Assembly: GCA_963656065.1 (NCBI GenBank)
Contig: CAVKGV010000018.1
Location: 1-34,418, forward strand
DNA length: 34,418 nt
Reading direction: 5' to 3'
From: Hallerella sp963656065
GTDB lineage: Bacteria > Fibrobacterota > Fibrobacteria > Fibrobacterales > Fibrobacteraceae
This document shows positions 1-6,250 of this stretch, piece by piece. A program made the position numbers and the translations under genes. The stretch's first letter is position 1. Every line of letters begins with the position of its first letter. The notes below the pieces were generated by a model, which did no database searches, had not been told where the DNA came from, and saw nothing but the letters and a program-made list of their open reading frames with translations.

Positions 1-3
1 GGC

Positions 4-369
4 TTAAAATCTGATTTGGAACAAACTATTTTTGCGAAAGAACCTTGACACTACCAAAGCTTTTTTCGTTGCTTCGGAATGTTTTTTCGCGAAAGTACTC
101 GCACAATCAACTCGATCGTCAACAATGTATAGAGCCTGAACGTCATGTAGAGTTTCGGTGATTTTTTCAAGATCCTTTTGCGTGTCAACGTTATAATCTA
201 AATACGTCAAAGAAATCATCCTACGATATTCAGGGAAATCAAAAAGATTCCTTTCGTATACAAACAATTGTGTATCATTTGGTAACTTTTTAAGATATTT
301 ATCGAATTCAATATTTTGATAGGGACATTGGAGTAAAAAATTTTGATATTGGTATTGCCGGATTGTCAT
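4..369 (-). CDS. hypothetical protein, last gene of accessory island
   Basis: This 121-residue protein is not recognised. It is soluble-looking, rich in aromatic and charged residues, and has no signal peptide or membrane segment. Its ATG overlaps the stop of the preceding gene by four bases (ATGA), so the two are probably translationally coupled and may act together. If the upstream protein is a toxin, this could be its immunity partner, but nothing in its own sequence shows that. The base composition is AT-rich like the rest of the island and unlike the GC-rich genes after position 3220. The ORF is complete, with a TAA stop only three bases from the window edge. Confidence 0.6.
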   Translation of the reverse strand: MTIRQYQYQNFLLQCPYQNIEFDKYLKKLPNDTQLFVYERNLFDFPEYRRMISLTYLDYNVDTQKDLEKITETLHDVQALYIVDDRVDCASTFAKKHSEATKKALVVSRFFRKNSLFQIRF

Positions 370-797
370 AAATTTTGTCCATTATGAAGTTTTTTAATTC
401 GGAAATGTGTTTTTTGTTCATACTCCTTTTTAGACAATCCGCGTGTTTTGCCATTTTCCGTGATGTTGTTCATTCGATTGCCTTCTAAATTCAAATATCT
501 GCGACATCCCGTTATAGACAAATCTTGAATTCTTACACTTCCAATCGTTGCTTCTGCGACAACTTGAATGTTGCTGCCTGGCGTCCTGAATATTATTTTC
601 CCGTTTTCGTTAATTATAGGCACTGAATTTGGAGCAAACTTGGCAACAATTTCATCCAAGTTGATTTTTTGCCAGAGCTCCTTATATTTCCCCTGATGAC
701 GATTTCGTTCTTTTATTTTATCCAAAAGAATTGCGTCTTTGTCTAAGTTTTTCTTGACACGTTCAACAAGCTGAGAGTATTTACGTTTCGCATCCAT
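366..797 (-). CDS. small basic protein with toxin-like C-terminus
   Basis: The protein has 143 residues. The first ~45 residues are highly charged and probably helical. The second half has a beta-rich stretch and ends with a THFRIKK-type basic motif at about residues 131-137. That ending recalls C-terminal domains of some polymorphic (contact-dependent) toxins, but this is a resemblance from memory and not a firm family assignment. No secretion signal is present. A strong Shine-Dalgarno (AAGGAGG) lies just before the ATG and overlaps the end of the DUF4417 gene, and the downstream gene overlaps by ATGA, so it sits in the middle of a tight three-gene unit. It could equally be an ordinary island gene of unknown role. 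Confidence 0.55.
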   Translation of the reverse strand: MDAKRKYSQLVERVKKNLDKDAILLDKIKERNRHQGKYKELWQKINLDEIVAKFAPNSVPIINENGKIIFRTPGSNIQVVAEATIGSVRIQDLSITGCRRYLNLEGNRMNNITENGKTRGLSKKEYEQKTHFRIKKLHNGQNL

Positions 798-807
798 ATA
801 AACCTCC

Positions 808-1464
808 TTATTTAAATTCGCCTTTGCGGCTGCGACGATTGTAATCTTCGAATACGGAGTAATTTATGTCAAACTCTTCTAAAATTTTACGAAAAGCATC
901 TTTCAACTTTCCATATATAACCAAATGTTTAGGCCTTGTCGAAAGCAGCTTGTAGCGAAGCAGGGTTGAATTTAAACTCTCGTTTCCTCTGCAGCCAAGC
1001 GTCCCGACGGCAAAGATTCCATTCGGTGGATAAAGTTGCAGGATGTTCAAAGACGCCATTGAACCAGCTGTTCTGAAATTCGGCAAAATTTTAACACCGT
1101 GTAATGCGACAAAAGCATCCGAAAGTTTATTGAGATAGATATAAAAATCTTGATTTGTTTCATCATCGCCTGCTCGCGCGCTAAAATCAAAGCCACAAAT
1201 TCCCATAAAATGTTTCCAAATAGCTAGTCGGTTGGTAATTCTTTTTACCGATAGATAAAGAATGTCGTCTTGTGAAAAATTGCATATCAATGTTTTTGCT
1301 GGGTTCTTTGCTTTCAAATGGCTTGGATGGGGAAGGATCTCTTCGGGGATTTCGTGCAGCAGACTTTCTTCAGGAATTACGGGAAATCCGTTTTTGAAAA
1401 GAATATTTTTGTCTTTCAAAAATTTTTCAAAGCCTGCGATCGTTGCGTATAGATTTATTTTCAT
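808..1464 (-). CDS. DUF4417-like protein
   Basis: The 218-residue protein resembles DUF4417, a family of unknown function found mostly in phages and mobile elements. Features that fit are the central FDFSAR stretch, the ILPNFRTAG segment, an FAVGTLGCRG segment, and a C-terminal LVIYGKL strand followed by a basic tail (YNRRSRKGEFK). An upstream ATG in the same frame at 1506 would read through a probable operator at 1480-1498, so I chose the ATG at 1464, which has an AAGG box eight bases upstream. It begins a three-gene unit with the two genes to its left. The shared operator suggests control by the XRE protein encoded at 2568-2951. No catalytic role can be assigned. Confidence 0.6.
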   Translation of the reverse strand: MKINLYATIAGFEKFLKDKNILFKNGFPVIPEESLLHEIPEEILPHPSHLKAKNPAKTLICNFSQDDILYLSVKRITNRLAIWKHFMGICGFDFSARAGDDETNQDFYIYLNKLSDAFVALHGVKILPNFRTAGSMASLNILQLYPPNGIFAVGTLGCRGNESLNSTLLRYKLLSTRPKHLVIYGKLKDAFRKILEEFDINYSVFEDYNRRSRKGEFK

Positions 1465-1479
1465 AGTTGCCTTGTCGTG

Positions 1480-1498
1480 TGTTCGCTGATTTCTAACA
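1480..1498 (-). promoter_or_regulatory. operator-like dyad upstream of DUF4417 gene
   Basis: On the minus strand this reads TGTTAGAAATCAGCGAACA, an imperfect dyad. It matches 17 of 19 bases of the site at 2978-2996 in front of the XRE gene. It begins 15 bases before the ATG of the DUF4417 gene and follows an AT-rich stretch that could hold a -10 element (TATGCA), so a bound repressor would block transcription. The likely ligand is the island's own XRE regulator (inference). Confidence 0.6.
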
Positions 1499-1514
1499 AA
1501 ATGCATAAAAAATT

Positions 1515-1877
1515 TTATCCAAAAAATACATCGCTCTTGTAAGCTGACGCATTTTCAAGCTGCTCAATGAATTTTTCAAAAACCTTTTTAGATCCCGTTG
1601 TTTCCCGAGCAAATTGTTTTGATATTTCTATTGCCTTGGTCACATTGCAATTGTCTAAAGAGGTCATTTCATCATTACCAATGTATATGTCAAACTGCTT
1701 CATCAATTCCAACAACAATAAATCCAATATGCGTTGTTCGTCTCGATTAAATATTGCCCGAATTAAATGGTTCTTATAATCATCTTGAGATTCATAGCCA
1801 TATTCTATTGCTTCGCGGCCTTTTTCATCTTTTGCGATATCCATAAAGAATAGGGTTTTGTCTTCCATGTAATCCAT
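1515..1877 (-). CDS. hypothetical acidic protein
   Basis: This 120-residue protein is not recognised. It is acidic and mostly helical by composition, with no membrane segment or signal peptide. An AAGGAG box about nine bases before the ATG at 1877 supports the start; a second in-frame ATG three codons later is possible. That box overlaps the stop codon at 1892-1894 that would end an uninterrupted ImmA/IrrE reading frame. This gene was therefore presumably coupled to the full-length peptidase gene before that gene acquired its internal stop. The position directly behind an XRE-ImmA pair suggests an island regulatory or immunity role, but this is only context. Confidence 0.65.
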   Translation of the reverse strand: MDYMEDKTLFFMDIAKDEKGREAIEYGYESQDDYKNHLIRAIFNRDEQRILDLLLLELMKQFDIYIGNDEMTSLDNCNVTKAIEISKQFARETTGSKKVFEKFIEQLENASAYKSDVFFG

Positions 1878-1891
1878 TTTTTTTTTTCTCC

Positions 1892-2008
1892 TTATTTTTG
1901 AATAAAACCAAGTTCTTGTAATCGATATTTCATGGGATTAAAATTTACTCCAAATAATTTCGCTGTCTCCGCAATATATTTTTTCATACATTGTAAAGGC
2001 TTCGGTTG
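1892..2008 (-). other. in-frame remainder of ImmA/IrrE gene after internal stop
   Basis: Reading on in the same frame past the TAA at 2009-2011 gives 38 codons before the next TAA at 1892-1894. The last ~30 residues (KKYIAETAKLFGVNF, then MKYRLQELGFIQK) look like the usual C-terminus of XRE-associated ImmA/IrrE peptidases, a short winged-helix-like segment ending in RLxxLGxI. The frame is undamaged apart from the one stop, which points to a recent nonsense change, a sequencing error, or readthrough. Confidence 0.65.
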
Positions 2009-2611
2009 TTATGGAATATTTTTCATCCTTGCGATATTCATAAATACATTTGTCACTGCTTTGCGAGGCATCAAGAAACTTGCCGCACAGCGATTGGCCT
2101 GATGTTCTAAAATTCGGATAATATCGTTTTGTATCAAATTTCCTCTGAGTATACACTCTTCCGTACACCACTGGATAATACCTACGTCCGGTAATTCAAA
2201 ATATTTTTTATGCATCAACCAATGGAAACATTCATGAATTACCGTAAAATTTTCTACCAATTGACTTTGCCGATTGCCTTCGTTTAGGGTTCTATCGATA
2301 AGGATAGTTCCTTTTTCAAGAAGCATTTCTTTAGGCAAATCACCTTTTATATAAGTAGGCTTATCCCATTCGTAAAAACTTGTTGTCTCAAAAACAGTCA
2401 TTCCTAAAATCGACTGGTCAGGGGTTATATATTTCCAGTCGGGAGTACATCCGATAAATTCAACAACATCATAAACATCTAAATTTTTTGCGTCTTGTAA
2501 ACGTGAAGAATCAAAACGACGGTTTAATTCGTCTCCAAAACTGTCAAGTTGGCTGTCTGAATACTCCTTAACGGTCTGCATTTTTTCTTTTTCCATTTTC
2601 CAGCATTTCAA
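2009..2611 (-). CDS. ImmA/IrrE family metallopeptidase, probably truncated
   Basis: The 200-residue product carries the zinc-metallopeptidase motif HECFH at residues 126-130 and a downstream EHQANRCAASFLMP segment at 169-182 that supplies the third ligand region. This pattern is diagnostic of the ImmA/IrrE family. Members such as ImmA of ICEBs1 cleave a cognate XRE repressor to induce a mobile element. The XRE gene lies immediately upstream and overlaps by 44 bases if the first ATG (2611) is used; in-frame ATGs at 2596 and 2581 are alternatives. The catalytic domain is complete, but translation stops at a TAA (2009-2011) about 38 codons before the natural end of the family (see 1892-2008). 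The product may still be active or may be a decaying gene. Confidence 0.85.
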   Translation of the reverse strand: MKCWKMEKEKMQTVKEYSDSQLDSFGDELNRRFDSSRLQDAKNLDVYDVVEFIGCTPDWKYITPDQSILGMTVFETTSFYEWDKPTYIKGDLPKEMLLEKGTILIDRTLNEGNRQSQLVENFTVIHECFHWLMHKKYFELPDVGIIQWCTEECILRGNLIQNDIIRILEHQANRCAASFLMPRKAVTNVFMNIARMKNIP

Positions 2612-2951
2612 TAACTTTCATCCATTCCTTATCGCCAAGATTCAAATCTCTTGCTTTGCGCAGAGCAAGACGGACTGTATTTTGAGTTTTCACATAGTCC
2701 GAAATATCCGGGGCGATAACACCTTCCTTTGCGTCTCCGGCAAGATCGAACATTTTGTTCCGTTCCTCATCGGTAAGTTGCAAAATTTCCGCAATTTTAA
2801 AGATTTTTTCTTTTGCCGGCGGATAGCGATGATTCTTTTCAATATCGCTCATGTAGGCAGGAACAATGCCGATTTCCTTTGCCAAGGCTCTGAGGTTAAT
2901 TTTCTTCGCAAGCCTCTTCTCTCTGACAAAGTCTCCAAAAGTACTACTCAT
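2568..2951 (-). CDS. XRE-family transcriptional regulator
   Basis: The 127-residue protein begins with a Cro/C1-type helix-turn-helix (residues ~5-62), including the recognisable LRALAKEIGIVPAYMSDIE segment. A helical C-terminal half follows. It is followed by, and overlaps, an ImmA/IrrE peptidase gene. This is the repressor-antirepressor arrangement of integrative elements and phages, where the peptidase inactivates the repressor. A 19-bp dyad lies 26 bases before its ATG and again before the DUF4417 gene, so it probably represses its own operon and that downstream unit. No integrase or attachment site is visible in this window, so the type of element cannot be decided. Confidence 0.88.
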   Translation of the reverse strand: MSSTFGDFVREKRLAKKINLRALAKEIGIVPAYMSDIEKNHRYPPAKEKIFKIAEILQLTDEERNKMFDLAGDAKEGVIAPDISDYVKTQNTVRLALRKARDLNLGDKEWMKVIEMLENGKRKNADR

Positions 2952-2977
2952 TATCTATTTCCAGCTCAAAAGTTAGG

Positions 2978-2996
2978 TGTTCGCTAATATCTAACA
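2978..2996 (-). promoter_or_regulatory. operator-like dyad upstream of XRE gene
   Basis: On the minus strand this is TGTTAGATATTAGCGAACA. Fourteen of its 19 positions are self-complementary around a central T. It starts three bases after the proposed -10 element at 3000-3005 and ends 26 bases before the XRE start, so it covers the transcription start. A 17-of-19 match lies at 1480-1498. The position is typical of autorepression (inference). Confidence 0.65.
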
Positions 2997-2999
2997 AAC

Positions 3000-3028
3000 A
3001 AGGTAAATAAAAGTCGATATGCTGTCAA
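3000..3028 (-). promoter_or_regulatory. probable promoter of XRE-ImmA operon
   Basis: On the minus strand a perfect -35 hexamer TTGACA (3023-3028) is followed after 17 bases by TACCTT (3000-3005), a weak -10 box. The operator-like dyad begins immediately downstream. The strong -35 and weak -10 combination suits a regulated promoter. Confidence 0.55.
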
Positions 3029-3219
3029 GGGCTTTTTAAACATTTGTCCGTACGGCGTTCTTTTTTATCATGTCCCCTCTCATCGCCAGTAAATCGAGCC
3101 GGGCTAAAAAATTTTCAGGATTTTCGCAGGTAAAACGGCAAGCGTGTAAAGTCTGCGAGTACATCCATTGCAAAATAAGTTATTTTTTCAGAAAAACAAT
3201 TCTTCAAAGGAGGGGTTTT

Positions 3220-5418
3220 ATGAAGTTTTTGGGCTTGAAAGCCTTTGGTCTTGTCGGTTTCCTCGCTTTGGCCGTCTCCTGCAGTTCTACGACGGGCTCC
3301 TCGAATGAGGATTACGAGGCTAGTTCTAGCAGTGCGCGTCCGAGCAGCTCCGCTATCGCTTCTTCGAGTTCAAGTTCGAAGGCCATTGTTCCCGATGCGG
3401 ACACGTCTCTTGTCGATACGAGCCTGGCCGCGCCGACCGGGCTTTCGGCAACGGAAATCGATGGCAGTTGGATCCTTTCGTGGGAGTATCCGGACGATGC
3501 GAAAAATTCGGTCAAGGCCTTTGTCGTACAGGTTCTCGACCTCGAAAGCGAGGACGCTCCGGCGTGGAAGGATTTGGCGCAAACGATTCACGACGTTTAC
3601 CGCTACCGCATCGGCAAGCAAACTTCAACATACCTCTACTACCGTGTCGCTGCGCTGGACGAAAGTGGCGCACGCTCGCAGTATTCGGAAGAAGTCCTGG
3701 TCCAGGTAGAGAAAGCCGATGTCGTAGATGGCAGTTCAAGTTCGGCGGTTTCCGTCCTGTCCGCTCCGACAAATCTTTCGGTGACGGAGGTCAATGGTAG
3801 CAGGCTTCTCGCGTGGGACTATGATAACAACAAGAAAAATCCAGTCGATAGTTTCGTCGTCTATGTCCTCGACATGGAAGTGGAAGGCACTCCGGCCTGG
3901 AAGTCCCTCGCCACGGTTTCACCGGACGTCTATCGCTATCGCGTGGAAGAGATTCCCAGCAAATACCTCTTCTATCGGGTCGCGGCGAGGAACTCCGCGG
4001 GCGATCTTTCCGATTATTCAAACGAGGTCATGATCCAGATTGTTGATGAAGAAGTCGTGGAGGGCAGTTCAAGCTCCGGAGCTTCTTCGGTGGCTTCGCC
4101 GACGGGACTTTCCGCAACGCAGATTGGCGAAAACTGGATTCTTTCGTGGAATTACGAAGACGAAAAGACGAATCCGGCGGTAAAGTTCGTGGTCCAGGTG
4201 CTTGACCTCGAAAACGCCTCCGACTGGAAAGATGAATCCGACCTTCCTTTGTCTGTGCAACTCTATCAGCTCGAAAATCTTCGCTACGCCTATTTCTACT
4301 ACCGGGTGGCTGCGGAAAACGCCGCCGGTGAACGCTCCTATTCCGACAAGGTCCTGGTCAATCTGACCCAGACCGCCGTTACCGCCCCCGTTATCGAAGG
4401 GACGGAAATCCTTTCGAAAAAGAAAACGCTCCTTCTCAACTGGTCGTTTAGCTCTTCGACCGTCTTCCCGGCGAAGGGCTTCGTTGTCGAACAGCTGGAC
4501 TTGGCGACGAATTCCTGGAATTCTCTTGGCAGTGTCGACGCTTCCACGCAACGCTATGAAATCGGTGTCGCTCACGAGGACAGGTTCTTCCGGGTCCGCG
4601 CCTACACGGCAAACGAAGATACGGTATCGTCTTCTACTTACACGGTTTCCGCGGAAACACTTTCTTCGCCGTCGGGATTTTCCGCGCTTCGCATCGCTCC
4701 GAGCGTTTGGCAGCTCACCTGGGAATATTCGCGCAACTTGCTTCGCGAAGAGACCGGATTCCTCGTGCAGTCATCCCCGGATGAAAATTCCCAATGGACG
4801 GATGTCGGAACATCGCCCACCGAGGTTCTCTACTACTATGTGAGCGGCAACGACAACCTCGAAAAGCATTTCCGCGTGGCCGCTTACGACGAGGACGATA
4901 CGACAGGCTTTAGCTATTCCTTGCAACTTGTCGCCAATACGGACGAGATAGCCTATCGCAATGACATGAAGCCGACGACCCCGACCGTGTCCGTCTCGCC
5001 AATCGTACAGAAAACTACGGGATTTGTGAACGGTGACTCTGTGGAAACGGATATCATCGATACGCTGGACTACGTGCTTTCCATCAGTTCGGGATTCACC
5101 AACAAGAATATCCTCTCTTCGGAATATACCAAGAGCGTCCATTACGAAGTCCGCTGGTACACGGAATCCACAGGCTCCTCCGTGACGGAAACGATAGAAG
5201 TCGATAGGCTCGCCACGAAGTACTCCAATATTGAAGGGCACCTGGAAATTCCGACTTTAGAGCGCGGGACGAAAGAGAATCCCGGGAATGGCTACCGGTG
5301 CGATGATTTCCAAAACCTCTACGGGCAGCTGCGCATCGTCTGGACGGACGTCAACGATGTAACGGATTACAGCGAATGGACGAACCCGCAAAAGGCTGGC
5401 CGCGTCTGCGGCGAGTAA
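3220..5418 (+). CDS. lipoprotein with five fibronectin type III-like repeats
   Basis: The start at 3220 follows AAAGGAGG and gives a lipoprotein signal with a lipobox ending LAVSC at Cys21, so the 732-residue protein should be lipid-anchored. An earlier in-frame start at 3070 would bury the signal peptide. A serine-rich tether (~22-65) is followed by five FnIII-like repeats of about 90-97 residues at roughly 69-165, 181-277, 291-382, 387-477 and 481-572. Repeats 1-3 are the most alike (FVVQVLDLE and YYRVAA strands recur) and are joined by GSSSS linkers. The last ~150 residues form an unrecognised domain. No catalytic motif is seen; a surface adhesion or scaffolding role is plausible. A terminator follows, so it is probably monocistronic. 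Confidence 0.85.
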   Translation: MKFLGLKAFGLVGFLALAVSCSSTTGSSNEDYEASSSSARPSSSAIASSSSSSKAIVPDADTSLVDTSLAAPTGLSATEIDGSWILSWEYPDDAKNSVKAFVVQVLDLESEDAPAWKDLAQTIHDVYRYRIGKQTSTYLYYRVAALDESGARSQYSEEVLVQVEKADVVDGSSSSAVSVLSAPTNLSVTEVNGSRLLAWDYDNNKKNPVDSFVVYVLDMEVEGTPAWKSLATVSPDVYRYRVEEIPSKYLFYRVAARNSAGDLSDYSNEVMIQIVDEEVVEGSSSSGASSVASPTGLSATQIGENWILSWNYEDEKTNPAVKFVVQVLDLENASDWKDESDLPLSVQLYQLENLRYAYFYYRVAAENAAGERSYSDKVLVNLTQTAVTAPVIEGTEILSKKKTLLLNWSFSSSTVFPAKGFVVEQLDLATNSWNSLGSVDASTQRYEIGVAHEDRFFRVRAYTANEDTVSSSTYTVSAETLSSPSGFSALRIAPSVWQLTWEYSRNLLREETGFLVQSSPDENSQWTDVGTSPTEVLYYYVSGNDNLEKHFRVAAYDEDDTTGFSYSLQLVANTDEIAYRNDMKPTTPTVSVSPIVQKTTGFVNGDSVETDIIDTLDYVLSISSGFTNKNILSSEYTKSVHYEVRWYTESTGSSVTETIEVDRLATKYSNIEGHLEIPTLERGTKENPGNGYRCDDFQNLYGQLRIVWTDVNDVTDYSEWTNPQKAGRVCGE

Positions 5419-5453
5419 AACCTTTGCGATAGAAATCCGCTTTTTAAAATTGT

Positions 5454-5489
5454 CCCCTGAAAGTTGTATTCGGCTTTCGGGGGCTTATT
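5454..5489 (+). terminator. rho-independent terminator of the lipoprotein gene
   Basis: A 10-bp stem (CCCCTGAAAG at 5454-5463 with CTTTCGGGGG at 5474-5483, one G-U pair) has a 10-base loop and is followed by a modest T-rich tail. It lies 35 bases after the stop at 5418. Confidence 0.7.
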
Positions 5490-5516
5490 GTTTGGAAAGA
5501 CGGTTCCTTCCCTTTG

Positions 5517-5524
5517 TATATTTG
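5517..5524 (+). promoter_or_regulatory. TATATTTG -10-like box, possible leaderless start
   Basis: TATATTTG matches the Bacteroidota -7 consensus TAnnTTTG. A TTTG lies 22 bases upstream at 5491-5494, close to the usual -33 spacing. The box ends four bases before the ruvX ATG and no Shine-Dalgarno is present, so the transcript may begin at or next to the start codon (inference). Confidence 0.45.
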
Positions 5525-5528
5525 TCGC

Positions 5529-5939
5529 ATGAACTATCTCGGCATCGATTACGGTGAACATCGCGTGGGAATCGCGTTTGCGGATTCCGAACTCAGGTGG
5601 GCTTTTGCCCGCGAGACGATTGACCAGAAAAAGACGGATTTGATGGCGCGCCTTGCGGAGTTAATCAAGGAAAACAGAATCGATGTACTTGTTGTCGGGA
5701 TGCCGTACAGGCCCGATGGCCGCATGGACGGCAAGAATCTCGTCGTCGAAGAATTTGTGCGGAATTTGCGTACAAGTTTTCCGGGTGTCCGCATCGAGAC
5801 CGAGGACGAAGCCTATACGTCCGTCACGGCTCTTTCGGAAACAAGCTACCTGAAGAAAAAAAAGAAGCAGGCGGACAAGGGGCTTGTCGATAGGCTCGCC
5901 GCGCAGCATATCCTGCAGTCGTATCTCGACAACCATTAG
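5529..5939 (+). CDS. ruvX: RuvX/YqgF family putative pre-16S rRNA nuclease
   Basis: The 136-residue protein begins with the family's LGIDYGEHRVGIAFAD strand, carrying the first catalytic Asp (residue 6). It continues with a VVGMPYRPDGR segment and an ETEDEAYTS segment, and ends with a DRLAAQHILQSYL helix. These are the RNase H-fold motifs of YqgF/RuvX, which matures the 5' end of 16S rRNA and was earlier called a Holliday junction resolvase. Length is normal. I chose ATG 5529 over the upstream 5514 because the fold begins directly there and the 5514 start would lie on the -10-like box. The lysine-rich KKKKKQ stretch near residue 110 sits where the family has its flexible active-site loop. Confidence 0.92.
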   Translation: MNYLGIDYGEHRVGIAFADSELRWAFARETIDQKKTDLMARLAELIKENRIDVLVVGMPYRPDGRMDGKNLVVEEFVRNLRTSFPGVRIETEDEAYTSVTALSETSYLKKKKKQADKGLVDRLAAQHILQSYLDNH

Positions 5940-6058
5940 CCTTTTTGATTTTCCCCGTAGTCTCTAGACAACCGATAATTCTAGGACATCTAGCGTTTGA
6001 AACATCTCGCGACTATTTTTGAATGTTAAAAGGAAGGAATCCTTTTGAAAGGAGTCGT

Positions 6059-6235
6059 ATGGGATTGTTGGGTAAGATATTTGCTGTCGGCGTTCTCGCT
6101 TTTGTGCCCTGGTCGTTTGCCGCTTTGCCGCACGGAATCGCAACGCTCGACCTGGGATTCTTCGGAAAGGGAATTTGCGTGGTGAATGTTCTCGGAAAAG
6201 GTTTCCACAGGACTTTCAAGGTGTCTGTCCGGTAA
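6059..6235 (+). CDS. miniature ORF: signal peptide joined to sorting-type tail
   Basis: This 58-residue ORF has a good Shine-Dalgarno (AAAGGAG) before its ATG. A signal peptide ends in WSFA around residue 21-22. About 35 residues follow, and their end (GKGICVVNV, then FHRTFKVSVR) closely parallels the end of the neighbouring pectate lyase (DRGIYMVNV, then FHRTFKISR). There is no cargo domain between the two export parts. The simplest reading is a gene that lost its catalytic region by internal deletion. A genuine small secreted protein cannot be excluded. Only 15 bases separate it from the pectate lyase gene, so they are probably cotranscribed. A 7-bp hairpin (6028-6046) precedes the ribosome site. 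Confidence 0.6.
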   Translation: MGLLGKIFAVGVLAFVPWSFAALPHGIATLDLGFFGKGICVVNVLGKGFHRTFKVSVR

Positions 6236-6250
6236 TTCAGGAGTTTTTTT

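Noticed and set aside
1938..2171. 77-codon ORF in another frame at the end of the ImmA/IrrE gene, considered as a frameshifted continuation
   Set aside because: The true family-like C-terminus is in the original frame after the stop, not in this frame, so the damage is a nonsense codon and not a frameshift.
3070..3219. N-terminal extension of the FnIII lipoprotein from the first in-frame start
   Set aside because: It would place 50 residues before the lipoprotein signal, and the strong ribosome site lies before the start at 3220.
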